Below are positions 1 through 13,100 of a stretch of 64,000 nt of DNA, piece after piece. Position 1 is the stretch's first letter. Each line of letters starts with the position of its first letter. Both the position numbers and the translations under genes were made by a program. The DNA comes from Macrostomum hystrix (lineage: Eukaryota; Platyhelminthes; Macrostomidae), in the NCBI GenBank assembly GCA_950097015.1, contig CATNEN010000001.1:19596501-19660500 (forward strand), in the 5' to 3' direction. The notes under the pieces are model-generated. The model made no database searches, was not told the origin of the DNA, and saw only the letters and a list, made by a program, of their open reading frames with translations.

Positions 1-248
1 AAGTGTTCCAGTATTATTTTAAATTATTGAAGGTGTGATGTGGTGACCCCCACAGTCCATGGACTGAACAGCCGTAAGTAGCGTTCAGATGCGTTCAGAT
101 GCTAACAGGCTTCAAATACGGTCTGATCGGGACCTGTGCAATAAATAATAATGAATAATTATCTGTCTTGTCTGGAGTTCTATCTAACAACTCGCTTTTC
201 AGAAAGCACTCGTTAATTGAAACCTTGCTCAAGCTATACTGCACAGTT

Positions 249-3200
249 ATGAAGAGCTCTCGTGAGCGCTTGAACTGTCATCAAAGCCCCAATAATAGTC
301 CGAGTGCACAGCAGCAGCAGAAGCAGCAGCAAGTGACGCCGAAAATCAGTGTCATGACCGACCAACCACCAGCCCTGCCCAGCCGCGACGCGAGCCCTGC
401 CCAAGCTCCTTCGGAAGAGCCCAACTTTTACCTGAACGATCCGGGTGTGTTGCGAACTTCCATTGTGGCTGAGTTGGATGATGCTGCGAGCGTCGCGTCA
501 GACGTCCCGAAGTCCGAAACTGCCGACGTCGCCACCAGCAGCAGCGCAGCAGCTGGGGATTCACCACAGCTTTCCGCGTTGGCTCAGGCAATGCCAATCA
601 TCACACTAGAGATCAACAAGGTTGTGTACAAGATTGCGCGCGCCAACATATCAGTGACAACGTCGGGCGATCAGGCAAATCTCAACGTGTCAGTGGATAT
701 TGCAGCGCCAGAAAAACAAGCCGAGGACCAGTCATCGTATGTTAAGTCTATAAAGACGTCGTTTAGGTCTTCGGTGAGTGCTAGCTTAAAATGACATTTC
801 TTAGACTTTTAGAATAGATAGATAGACGCTAGTAGCCCAGGGCCACTTACTCTAGATTGAATCAGATAAAACATAATTTTCGTCAATGTCTCATCACTTG
901 AATCCTAAATATGAAGTTTCTTTTTCTCCACACACCGTTTTACAGAAGCGAGCGTAAGACATTTCGTAGATATTCGGTTTTTATTTTGAAGTTGCCGCCA
1001 GACTGCCAATACACACCGAATGAGTTCCATTTTTATAGTATGCGACCAAACCCGCAGTCAGTTTTGCCAGTGCATGTCATTACTTCTATTTCTGTGAATA
1101 GATTATTTGTTCTCGCAATGAAATGTGTTTCATGTCTACCTTTTCCTATTAGGGCCAATGTATTTCATGCACCCCAATATGGATGCGTATCAAATGCGTT
1201 GGCGCTTGAAAAAAAACCTGACTTTTGGCCAGAACCGTTGAATGTCCCGACTGTCTGAATGACTGGCGCGATTTCAAATTTTCGGGTGGTATAAAAGCGG
1301 ACGGCAAAATAGCTTAGTAGTACTACTCTGAAGAAAAAACAGAATTGCTAGACAGTTTCAGTGTGCTGAAATTGACGTGTGCTGCTGATAAAAATACCCA
1401 TTAAACACTGCTTCCACCAAAACAGCTCCAGTATGGCGAAATATCATTTTCTGCGATCGTTGAACAGCAGTAAATTGTGTCGCATGCTCTATGCGCAATG
1501 TTACTGTCCTGCGCACCTGTTAGTAATAAACATTTGAATTCTAGAATCGTTGGAGCTGCGCACAAACTGTTTAAGCCTGCCAAGTATCTACTGCCCGCTG
1601 GTAGCGAATTATTCGAGCCAAGCCTGCCATCGCCATCAGCATCAGCTGAAGCGGACTTTGGTGCTGCCGATGGAAATCTGTTAACGGCCAGCGCTGCACA
1701 GCAAGTTGGTCAAAGCATTGGCTCTGAAGCCAGCACTTCAATGGGGTATGTGGCCTAATGCCTATATTTTTACTGTTTAGAGATGCTATCTAATATCTCT
1801 TCTTCGCTTTACTATTCGTCTCCAAAGAGAATTTGAGCAATTGCGTCTCTATGCACTGTTATGTATGTTATGTATGCACTTTCGGGGCCATGGTGAAAGT
1901 TTGGAGAGGGGTTAAACTGCAATGGATAAAATAAAAGTAGACGGGTTGAGTGTAGGGGATCAGTGACGTCACATCCGATTCATGTAACAAGGTCCTCGGC
2001 GAGACCACATTAATTTGAGGCTCAGCTTCAGTGAATTCACGTGTTTCACAGTGACTGTGTACACTGCCTCACGGTGAACACCGTTCAGTATCTGAGTGTG
2101 GGTGTTCTCAGGATTCAGCGGAATGGGCAGAATTGCCTCTAGCTGGCTGTGGTCGACTGTCCCCAAATAATGTGCCAGTGCTCACAGCTCGTGGAAATGC
2201 TCCAATAAGTAACTATTACTAGTTAGTAGTAGCACGTTAAATCAGAGCTCACCACGTAAAACAAAATCTTCTGACCAAAATCGGGACACACTTAGCGACG
2301 CCGAGACTCAGCCTCGGCTGAACACGGTCCACAGCCAGGAGAGCGCCTTTGACAGCGACATCGTCAACGTGAAGCCGGGAAGCTCCAGTGACGAGCTGGT
2401 GACGCCAACGAAGCCTGCGAAGGTCAAAACCATAAGGTCTGCATAGATATATTTTTACCTGATCAAAGCTGGATGAGTAAGCTGAATGCTATAATTTTTG
2501 CTTTTAGAAACCCGTTCCAAAAGATTCTCGCAAAGGGACTAACTGACGCTCGGCCGAAATCAACATCAAAATCATCTTTGCCTACATCGCCGGAACCGGA
2601 TCCTGGCGCTGAGGACTTTCCTACCAACCTGCCAGCCAGCTTGAAGGAGTTTTTCGAAGTATGAAACCATACAAACTGATGCACCCACTCTCTGAGATCG
2701 TAAATAAGGACAGCCACTCTCCCAGATCCTCAATAAGAGACAGCCACTCTCCCAGATCCTCAATAAGAGACAGCCACTCTCCCAGATCCTCAATAAGAGA
2801 CAGGACACTCTCCCAGATCCTCAAATTAGGACAGCCACTCTCCCAGATCCTCAAGTTGAGACAGCCACTCTCACAGATCCTCAAGTTGAGACAGGACACT
2901 CTCCCAGATCCTCAAGTTGAGACAGCCACTCTCCCAGATCCTCAAATTAGGACAGCCACTCTCACAGATCCTCAAGTTAGGACAGCCACTCTCCCAGATC
3001 CTCAAATTAGGACAGCCACTCTCCCAGATCCTCAAGTTAGGACAGCCACTCTCCCAGATCCTCAAGTTGAGACAGCCACTCTCCCAGATCCTCAAATTAG
3101 GACAGCCACTCTCCCAGATCCTCAAGTTGAGACAGCCACTCTCCCAGATCCTCAAATTAGGACAGCCACTCTCCCAGATCCTCAAGTTGAGACAGCCACT

Positions 3201-6200
3201 CTCACAGATCCTCAAATTAGGACAGCCACTCTCCCAGATCCTCAAATTAGGACAGCCACTCTCACAGATCCTCAAATTAGGACAGCCACTCTCACAGATC
3301 CTCAAATTAGGACAGCCACTCTCCCAGATCCTCAATAAGAGACAGCCACTCTCCCAGATCCTCAATGAGAGACAGCCACTCTCCCAGATCCTCAAATTAG
3401 GACAGCCACTCTCCCAGATCCTCAAGTTGAGACAGCCACTCTCACAGATCCTCAAATTAGGACAGCCACTCTCCCAGATCCTCAAATTAGGACAGCCACT
3501 CTCACAGATCCTCAAATTAGGACAGCCACTCTCACAGATCCTCAAATTAGGACAGCCACTCTCCCAGATCCTCAAATTAGGACAGCCACTCTCCCAGATC
3601 CTCAAGTTAGGACAGCCACTCTCCCAGATCCTCAAGTTGAGACAGCCACTCTCACAGATCCTCAAGTTGAGACAGGACACTCTCCCAGATCCTCAAGTTG
3701 AGACAGCCACTCTCCCAGATCCTCAAATGAGGACAGCCACTCTCACAGATCCTCAAGTTAGGACAGCCACTCTCCCAGATCCTCAAATTAGGACAGCCAC
3801 TCTCCCAGATCCTCAAGTTAGGACAGCCACTCTCCCAGATCCTCAAGTTGAGACAGCCACTCTCCCAGATCCTCAAATTAGGACAGCCACTCTCCCAGAT
3901 CCTCAAGTTGAGACAGCCACTCTCCCAGATCCTCAAATTAGGACAGCCACTCTCCCAGATCCTCAAGTTGAGACAGCCACTCTCACAGATCCTCTAATTA
4001 GGACAGCCACTCTCCCAGATCCTCAAATTAGGACAGCCACTCTCACAGATCCTCAAATTAGGACAGCCACTCTCACAGATCCTCAAATTAGGACAGCCAC
4101 TCTCACAGATCCTCAAATTAGGACAGCCACTCTCCCAGATCCTCAAATGAGGACAGCCAATCTCCCAGATCCTCAAGTTAGGACAGCCACTCTCCCAGAT
4201 CCTCAAGTTGAGACAGCCACTCTCCCAGATCCTCAAATTAGGACAGCCACTCTCACAGATCCTCAAATTAGGACAGCCACTCTCACAGATCCTCAAATTA
4301 GGACAGCCACTCTCCCAGATCCTCAAATTAGGACAGCCACTCTCCCAGATCCTCAAGTTAGGACAGCCACTCTCCCAGATCCTCAAGTTGAGACAGCCAC
4401 TCTCCCAGATCCTCAAATTAGGACAGCCACTCTCCCAGATCCTCAAGTTGAGACAGCCACTCTCACAGATCCTCAAATTAGGACAGCCACTCTCACAGAT
4501 CCTCAAATTAGGACAGCCATTCTCACAGATCCTCAATTTAGGACAGCCACTCTCACAGATCCTCAAGTTGAGACAGCCACTCTCACAGATCCTCAAATTA
4601 GGACAGCCACTCTCACAGATCCTCAAATTAGGACAGCCACTCTCACAGATCCTCAATTTAGGACAGCCACTCTCACAGATCCTCAAGTTGAGACAGCTAC
4701 TCTCCCAGATCCTCAAGTTGAGACAGCCACTCTCACAGATCCTCAAGTTGAGACAGCCACTCTCACAGATCCTCAAGTTGAGACAGCCACTCTCACAGAT
4801 CCTCAAATTAGGACAGCCACTCTCACAGATCCTCAAATTAGGACAGCCACTCTCCCAGTTGTTTAGTGCACGCATTTTCTCGGATGAAGAAGATAAGAGC
4901 GAATGTGCAATCAACTGGAACTCTTGCTGAATTCGCACAGATAACTCCGCACACGAAGCTGCAAGCCTCTGTGTTCGCAGCAGACACCAGCTCCATCGCC
5001 AAAGAGATCAGGGAGGCTCGGGAGAAACAGATTCCAGAAGCTTCTAAGCGCAAAGTAAAGGTGAAAGGCAAGTCCAGATCCGTCTGGCTGGATCCCTCGC
5101 CCGGCGAGAAAATGGAGATCTGGAAGCTCTACTACGATGTCCAGAATCGGTGTCATCGACTGCTGGCTAGACTGTCTGGCACCGACCTCTGTGAGACTCG
5201 CTGGCTTCTTAGCAACAACACTCAGCAGCCCCATCTATCTACCATTATATATCATGATCTCTAAAATACTCCTATCCACTCTACAATCCTTTTATCTACT
5301 CTACAATCCTTTCATCTACTCTACAATCCTTTTATCTACTCTACAATCCTTTTATCTACTCTATACAATCCTTTCATCTACTCTACAATCCTTTCATCTA
5401 CTCTACAATCCTTTCATCTACTCTACAATCCTTTCATCTACTCTACAATCCTTTCATCTACTCTACAATCCTTTCATCTACTCTACAATCCTTTTATCTA
5501 CTCTACAATCCTTTTATCTACTCTACAATCCTTTTATCTACTCTACAATCCTTTCATCTACTCTACAATCCTTTTATCTACTCTACAATCCTTTTATCTA
5601 CTCTATACAATCCTTTCATCTACTCTACAATCCTTTTATCTACTCACAATCCTTTTATCTACTCTACAATCCTTTCATCTACTCTACAATCCTTTTATCT
5701 ACTCACAATCCTTTTATCTACTCACAATCCTTTTATCTACTCTACAATCCTTTCATCTACTCTACAATCCTTTTATCTACTCACAATCCTTTTATCCACT
5801 CTTCAATCCTTTTATCTACTCTACCATCCTTTTATCTACTCTACAATCCTTTTATCTATTCTACAATCCTTTTATCTACTCTATCATCCTTTGATCAATT
5901 CTAACATACTTGTATCAACTCAACCATCCTTTTTATCTACTCTACCATTCTTTAGCCACTCCACTCTACCCCACTCTTGCATACTCCAACATACCCTACC
6001 ATACTCGAACCCACTCTACCATTCTCAAATCTACCCCACCCTCTACCCCATTCTTCAGTCGGTTACATACTTCCACTAGAGATCGACCAATCCAGGCGAT
6101 TTGACTCTACCACTGAGCAGGCAGCCTACGAAGTGTTGCTTCAGGGTCTCTCAATGGCCGAGGACATGTACGACTTGGAAGAGACTCAAGCGACACAAAG

Positions 6201-6243
6201 CATACAAGATAACGACGAGGAGCTCGTAGAAATTTACATGTAG
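249..6243 (+). CDS. Unrecognised 471-aa protein, six exons
   Basis: I do not recognise the family. Six exons join in phase: 249-736, 1545-1745, 2296-2436, 2508-2658, 4941-5190 and 6059-6243 (1416 nt including TAG). Donors are GTATGT, GTATGT, GTCTGC, GTATGA and GTGAGA; acceptors end in TAG or CAG. The start is the ATG at 249, just after an acceptor-like TTTTCAG at 196-202; the ATG at 354 is an alternative. The protein begins with a Q-rich, Ser/Pro/Ala-rich disordered stretch. The middle has a basic segment (KNPFQKILAKGL-like). The last third is more ordered: charged residues with KRKVKVKGKSRS, then a segment around WLDPSPGEKMEIWKLYYDVQ, and an acidic C-terminus rich in E, D and Q. There is no signal peptide or membrane segment. 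Intron 4 (2.3 kb) and intron 5 (0.87 kb) are almost entirely tandem repeat. The start of exon 5 at 4941 is the least certain boundary. Confidence 0.6.
1190..1345. repeat. Diverged fragment of the dispersed repeat at 13.8 and 51.2 kb
   Basis: Lies in intron 1 of the first gene. The words GGCCAGAACCGTTGAATG and GGTGGTATAAAAGCGG resemble parts of the better preserved copies near 14.09 kb and 51.66 kb. The order and orientation of the pieces are mixed, so this is a degraded or rearranged relative. Confidence 0.35.
1985..2200 (+). mobile_element. SINE-like dispersed repeat, copy 1
   Basis: The stretch at about 2101-2182 matches 25604-25690 closely, with shared words CAGCGGAATGGGC and CCAAATRATGT. 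Same orientation, two different introns on opposite gene strands. Looks like the body or tail of a short nonautonomous retroelement. No coding capacity. Confidence 0.5.
2690..4860 (+). repeat. 30-bp minisatellite, ~72 units, in intron 4 of the first gene
   Basis: Tandem units with core CACTCTCCCAGATCCTCAAG followed by TTGAGACAGC or ATTAGGACAGC. Starts about 30 bp after the donor at 2659 and runs nearly to the acceptor region. Variants (CCCAG/CACAG, AAGTT/AAATT) recur in blocks, implying amplification of multi-unit segments. The period is a multiple of three and lacks stops in several frames, so long spurious ORFs appear on both strands. Confidence 0.97.
5268..5895 (+). repeat. 20-bp pyrimidine-rich minisatellite in intron 5 of the first gene
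   Basis: About 30 units of TCTACTCTACAATCCTTTTA with T/C variation and some shortened units. The plus (sense) strand is essentially free of G for 600 bp. Degenerate ACTCTACC-type relics continue to about 6050, so the array merges into the polypyrimidine tract before the acceptor at 6058. Confidence 0.95.
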
Positions 6244-6522
6244 TTCCCATGGCGATAAACAGGCGATAAATCATCTGATAAGCTGGCTGTTTAGGAATCT
6301 AAGATTTTTTTATTTTAAAGCTTACTTAGCCACTATATTTTTTATAGTTTTTATAATTTAAAATATCCTTGTAATCTACATTACAATAGGTTAATTCCTT
6401 TATGTTAAAAACTATTCGTGTAACCAGTAAAACAAAAAATGACTTTACAATCCGCAGAGCTAACTTTTTAATCCCAACGCATTAGCTGGCCTTCATTTAA
6501 TTACTGTGATATAAAAATTCAG

Positions 6523-6528
6523 AATAAA
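6523..6528 (+). terminator. Candidate poly(A) signal of the first gene
   Basis: AATAAA 280 bp after the TAG at 6243, inside an AT-rich 3' region. No other feature is seen between 6244 and 6990. Assigned from position only. Confidence 0.4.
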
Positions 6529-6991
6529 TTATTTTTAAACGAATAACAGATTTACTCAGTTTCAATTGTACTTTGCATAAAAAATTATAATAAAATTAGA
6601 ATAATATTACATTTTTATTTGAAAAATTGTCTTTTAAAAGGGACACATTAATATTTTTAGTACACATCATTGATACTTAAGATGTAAAATCAATCATTGT
6701 AGCATGTAAATAGTTTTAACTTTGTCTAAATATTTTATTTGCTTTCTTAAACTGTATTTCATGAGATCGTTTTTAAGATAATTGGTCACGTGACTCTCAT
6801 TCATATAACTTCTCGGAATTAAACGACACCGTTTTGAAGTAATTCTTGTTTAACTTCTAATAGCTTCCCGCGTAAAAAATACTATGTTATTCTCTGTTTT
6901 ATAAATTTCATTTAGATTTTCAAGCCACTATTTTCATATTTTCTATAACTTTATGATTACTATTTTTCATAATTCATAACTTCTATTCGTC

Positions 6992-6997
6992 TTTATT
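6992..6997 (-). terminator. Candidate poly(A) signal of CFAP54
   Basis: TTTATT on the plus strand reads AATAAA on the minus strand, about 195 bp past the CFAP54 stop. The two genes converge here, with their 3' ends within about 0.5 kb of each other. Confidence 0.35.
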
Positions 6998-7190
6998 TAA
7001 ACAAATATATAACTTATAGCTCTGAGCAGAACGTGGAGCAAGAAAAGGTGTATCCAAAAAGAAGAGCCATTCAAAGACTGTAAAAAATAGAATTTATGAA
7101 AATCAAAGTTAATTTAGAAAGAGAGATAACAATTTAAATGAGTTGTACGAGTTCTCGTATTAACAAATAATAATTGAAAGTAATGTCGGT

Positions 7191-10100
7191 TTAGTCGACC
7201 CGAAAAGCCGGGCTGACAGACATCAGGAAGCTGAGCAGTTTACCAGTCTTGACCGCGCCACCTAGATCCGGATCCCACAACTGCTTGAGCTGGTGCAGGT
7301 TCTCTCTGCTGATGTCGAATGGAATCTGAAAGGTCATTAGTAAATAAATGTAGTCTTTTTAACACTATGTGGAGTTGCAGCGTTTAAGCTACGTCGAACT
7401 CACAGATTTTTACAGTCTAATCTCGTATTGTACGACTTCTGTCTATACGTAAACTACGACTCCTGTTTAGAGGGCCTCGCCATTACCTTAATCTTAATCG
7501 AAGTCAGTCTTTCGTTAAAAATAGTGTAATAGGTTATAATACACTTCGCCTAGATGGGCCAGATAGTCGGCCAGGTATTAATTGTGCTAGTGTCACAGCA
7601 GCAGCTTCTGCGTCTGCGGATATAAAAGCTGTGCGCAGGCTGTTCTGCAGTCCACATCCCACCCTAATTTCTATCGCAGATAATGCTGGTAAATATTTTA
7701 CAGCTGGGTGAACTGAGTGAGATTCGAACTCCAGATCTCTCGTTTAGAAGTCCGATGCTTTAACCGCATACTGAACTACGCGAGCCCGCTTTTTTCGATT
7801 TGCAGCCCTGCTTTTGCAATAGACAGTATCTAGACGCAGCAGGGCAATGAAATATCGGCAACAGAAGGCTCCCCAATACCTCCAGCGGTCGCTCGTCCTC
7901 GGGCATCTTGTCCATCTCCTCCTGGCTTGGCAGCGGACCCTGCACCGCGAAGCAGCGCGGCTGTGGCGGCGAGCCCAGCACCAGCCTGTAGAGATCGTCC
8001 AGCGACTCCCTGGCCAGAGCTTCAATCAGACGCTCGGTTCGCGACTTCTCAATCACTGGCTTCTGCTTCTGCTTCTTCGATACGCCGCCGCCGATTGAAG
8101 TGTCTCCAGCGGGACCCGCTGCCGCCGCTGCTGACGAACCCGGTTTGTCTCCATCGCCGACCCCAGCGCCAGAAGCCGCCGCGGCAGTAGATCCGGTCCC
8201 GGCAGCGCCGCCGGCAGTTAACGATGCTGACGGAGCAGCAGTTGTGGCAACTTTGCGCAGCGCCAGATCAGCCTGTTGAGCAAGCAGACGGAATCTGCTA
8301 AACACGCGCACCAGATCCTCCAGGTCCACTGTAAGGGCGCCGCACTGGATGGACTTTAGCCATGAGACGTTCTTGTCCACCTGAAATTTTTTCGAGAATC
8401 ATCGATGAGAATAAGCCAGGCTATCATTCAATTCCCAACTTTGTTATTTTCAATCGTACCTTGGCGGTGCTGGCAAATAGCAGCAGGGTCTTGCGGTAGG
8501 CGCTCTTGCTGCACATCACATCGAGCGGCGGCCGGTAGAACTGCAAGCTGAGGTCGCTGTCCAGAGTGATAGACATGACCGGCAGGTCGCTGGGCTTGTA
8601 GACCGCCTCAGCGAAGCCAGGAGGTCGCGGCGGCTGCTGCTGTCGTTTGGTATTCGCAGCTGGCAGCGTCTTCAGCGAGCTGATGTCGATCCCGGCAGCC
8701 TGGGCCGCAGACAGAATGTCTATCGGGGTCTCCTCAGCTTCTCCAGCTGCGGTGTCATCAACCAGCTGCTCCCACTGCTGCCGGTAGGACCGGAACACAG
8801 CTCCGAGATCCAGTAGCTCCTGGGTCATGTCCAGGTCGATGTTTTCCTGTCTGATGGGCTCCGGCGGGTAGATCGCGGTGCAGGCGGTCTTGTAGGCCGG
8901 CAGGTTGTCCACGAAAAAGCGGTGCAGCGTTGGCACCCGCTGGGACCAGTAGACTGCGGCTAGCGGAGTTCGAACCACCGGACGGGCAACGAAGCCTTTG
9001 ACAATGTCCGGAAAAACCAGCGGAAATTCGAGGCCTTCAACCTCCTCTTTGGTCTCCAGAGTGTCCGTGTCGGGTTCGACACTCTTGTTGACACAGAGCC
9101 GCAGCAGTAGGCCGTGGTAGCCCAGTAGGCTGTTCCAGGCGATGCCTTCAGTTGCCTTGACCACACGCTCCAGTTGGTCAGCGTAAGCTTCGCTGTCCTC
9201 AACCACCGCAGCTTCGTCCATCGTGCTGAGCTCCTCTTCAATTTCACTCTTGAAGACTCGCTTCTTCCTACCGAGAGCATAAGAGGCGGCGAGATCAAAG
9301 GCAGCCGGTTCTGGAATGCCAGCGGCCTGCTCGGGCGTCAGGTTCCCGTTGCTTTCGCCGACAATGGCGCTCAGGCTGCGCTGAGCTGCGCCAACTCGAG
9401 CGGCGCACTTCACAGCCACCCAAGCAGCCCGCCTGTCCTTCTGCACCTCTGTAGCCTCACGCTGCTGCGCCTCATCCTTCTCCCGCTTGGTCAGGGTCTT
9501 CTTCTTGACCCCGGCGGCTCGGCGACGCGTCTTTGGCGAGTTCGACGGCGATGCTGTCGCCGCTTGATCATCGCCAGAGCCGCCGGATGCGCCAACCAGA
9601 GCGCCGTTCGAGGCGAGGCTGACCAGGCCGCAGTTGAACATGTGCAGCAGGGCCAGGTCCAGGTACAGCTGCCTGATTGCGGCCAGGTCGTGATGCGAGT
9701 GAATAACCGATTTCAGAGCTTCGTAAAGAGTCTTAGCCACCGTTTTCTGCGAGAAATAGCCGAGCAGGTGAAGCTGCAGCTGCAGTTTGCCTAGGACAGT
9801 CCAGAGTTCGCTCTCGAGCATGGCCGAACGATTGGCAACAGCTTGGGACAGCTCGAGTGCCGTGGCTGCCAGACCGACTGCCTCCGTCCACAGCTCCTTG
9901 GGCCTGCCGCTCCTAGAGATGCGAACCGAAAAATTGCAACATGAAGTTCAGGACTTGTAAAGTGTGGGGCGGTGGAGTCAGGTGGATTCACGTAGCCACA
10001 ATGGAACGAAAATAGCAAAAGCTGTGACATGTCATTGGTACTCGTATTGGTAAGAATTTTCACACAAACGAGACTTCCCCGCCAAGAACCTTTAAGTCAA

Positions 10101-13100
10101 GGGTCAGGCAGCTCATTAATCTATTCTTGCTTTGCGCTGGTTTTTCCTAACGCCCGTTTCTCATCGCTTCTGTGCCTCGTCTGTCTCGAATGTCTGTCAT
10201 ATTTACAGATCTAGCTCTTACTAACTCACTTGACAGTCTCCTGTGAGCCCTTCTTGGCCAGGGTGTAAGCAATGCGCAGTTTGAGCTCCACTAGAAGCAG
10301 ATACTCCGGCAGGTAGATATTGGTCATGGGGCAGGTGGGACAGGACCGTATCGGCTGCTTGAGGTGGTGCTCGATGGTTTCACCGCGCTGTTCGATCTGC
10401 AGAGATTTGATTTGCTCAACTTTTAATCACCGAATTCGCCCTTAGAAGTACGTCTACATAACCCAGAACTAGTGTTTCAGCAGACTTACCAGCTTCAGCA
10501 GCCTCTCATGTCCCTGGCTGTAGACCAGCAGGGCCTTGTCCAGCTCCTGCGGATCGAGCGACTGGCACATCAGCAGGTCGGCAATCAGAGTACTGCAATG
10601 GATTCTAGTCAGCGCCGAGGCCTCCGACTGTGGCGGCGACTTGCCGGCAGAAGTTTCAGCTTCGGCAACGCCGGCATTGACAACCATGAGCGACTCTAGC
10701 ACTTTTGGCGTTGGTCGGCCTTCAAGAAGGTCCAGAGTTGCCAGCCTGAATTGGAACTCGCGTTTCAGCTCGGCGTCGCCCAGCATTTCAGTCTCGCCGA
10801 TACCTTGAAGGATAGCGGCTCTGGCGTCGGGCACGTCAACGTAGATGCCCCGCTCAGATCCTTTCACATTACCCATGCCGCGAATTTCGCAGAGCAGCGA
10901 GTCTGCCAAAGCCAAACGGCAGTTAAGCCACGTGCGAGCGTCCAGACGTGACCGGCTGGCAAAGCTCTCTAGCTCCTCCTCGCTGGTAAGTCGGTAAGCC
11001 GACTGCTTTTTCTGCGCCTGCTGCTGCTGCTGTTGCTGCATCAGCTGCGGCCGCTTTGGCCGCTTGATCTTGCTGCCGGGGTTCAGCAGGTCGGACATGG
11101 CCAGAAGCCGCAGAGCTCGCTGAGCGAAGCGAGCCGCGGTGCGGGCATGGTGTCGCTCCCGAGCCACACGCGATAGACCGAGCAGGCAACTGACTGCCAA
11201 CTCCAGCTCTGTGGCATTCAGCGCTGCGCTTACCTCGTCATCATCATCCCGCTGTGGCAGGAAACTGTCCAGCATGGCCTGCAGCGAGTCGCCAGACGTC
11301 CTCAGCAGAAGGAATTTCAAGATCTCCAGATTCACCTTGCGGTTCTGCTGCTGTAACGCCAGCTGAGCCAAGCCCATCGGTGACTTCGGCTGCTTCAGGT
11401 CGTCTGTCTGGAACTTTCCGGCCATCGTGCGCTTGCCGCCACCGCCTGCTCCTGCGCCGCGTCTTCCCCGCTCCGGTGACAGTAGGACCGCCGGGTCCAG
11501 CTCCACAGTGTCAAAGTTGATCTTCTCTGGCAGTGCTTGAACACTGGTAGCTATCGAGCACAAGAGGTTGGCCTGTGCCAGGCTCACCCGGCAGACAAGA
11601 TTGTGACCGTACAATGCGGCCAGAGACTGTGTCAGCCGGCGATGACTCAGCTTATCCAGGGCGTGAAGATTCTCTTCGCATAGCAAAGATTTGCCAGCCT
11701 GGAAGACAAACTTTGGCGGCCGAGTCTCTGTGGTTCTGTACTTGCTGTCCACCAGCTGGGGAAGCCGTTCTCCCCATAGCAGCTGCTTCAGCGTGGTGCA
11801 GGCCTCGCTGTACAAACTTAGGCTGGTCAGAACCTCCAGGCGCTTGATGCGACCTTTAACTGATCGGTGGATGTCCCTGGCTAGACCAGTGACAAGGTAC
11901 AGGTACAGACTGAGCAGGGGCAGCACGGTGGTGTTGTGTCCGGCTCTGCTCAGCTCCTCGATGACGAAGGAGAGCGCGGCCTCCCAGACTCTCACGTCGG
12001 CGCGGAATCGATTGCCCAGTAAGCTGACGCCTGGCATAAGGCTGGTGACTTCACATTGTTCGCCGATGTCGTACATGGCGTAGTCTCGATCCGGCAGCGG
12101 GTGAGGCAGAGAACTGCGGAACAGGCCCTTGAAGAAGCTGGCAGCCAGGAAGCAGCAGTCGAGCCGAAGGCCCAGATCGCTGGACATGATGTACTGGGCG
12201 ATGTTGGATGCCGCTATGCCGCCAAGGATGCAGCCCCAGACACCGCAGCGCTGCATCAGAATTGTTGGTGCGTCGCCTGAGCCTACCACAGAGTGCCAGT
12301 TGTTCAGCGCGTCATCAACTCCCAGCACACAGTCCAGGCATTCGTTCCAGTAGAACAGCGCATCCCTGGGCCTCTCCAAGTGCAGAAATAAGCAGCCGAG
12401 CTCTCGGTAAGCTTGCGCTGCCAAGCTCTTCTGTTTCTTTGCCGAGAGCAACTCGATGGCCTTCTCATAGGCCTCAACAACTGTGGGCAGCTGGGATCTC
12501 GGCAGAGGCAGCTTTGTGCAGTCCGCCTCCTCAGTAAAACTGTTAAAAAAATTGACGGTGGACGGTGTGATGGAGTGGGCGTTCTGTTGAATATTTGCAT
12601 CCAAATTAGACTCATGGTCCGAGCTTCTCACCGATCAGCCCGACGATCCGGCGGCATCGAAGCTGGCGGTTTGTCGGTGACGTCGCGAAACTGCACACCG
12701 GACGATGATGGACGCTGGAAGCCTGTGACGCCCTCCTGCTGGCCAGCCATGTACAGCAGTGCCAGCTGTCGGGCATGACGAAGAGACTTGCTAGTCGAGC
12801 TGGTGGCATCCAGGGCTTTTCTAAATTCGTCCAGTGAGGTCTCGGTATCTAGTGGCACGCTGCTCAACTGCCTGGCAACCAGGCCGTTCTCGTAGATCTC
12901 CTGTGGATCTCGAGCAAACACGTCAGCAGCTTCGTCGACAGCCTCGTCCTGCAGCTGCTTCTGCTGATCTGTCGGATCTGTCTGCTTCGGCTGCAGCTTG
13001 CGCTTGTCGATGGCGGTGACCAGTTGCAGTTCGACATAGTCCTTGCTTCCGATAGGACGGTCCTCGCGCTGACGTAAGAGGAAGCGATAGTGCGGCTGCG

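Noticed and set aside
2661-4938. Very long open frames (up to 649 codons on plus, 314 on minus) in the 30-bp array
   Set aside because: The period is a multiple of three and lacks stop words, so several frames on both strands stay open automatically. It lies between two in-phase exons and translates to a monotonous decapeptide.
7744-7879. CFAP54 ending inside the tRNA-like element through an extended exon
   Set aside because: A GTATTG donor at 7879 in phase 0 joins to the exon at 7325, which gives a natural C-terminus (IPFDISRENLHQ onward) and a stop at 7191.
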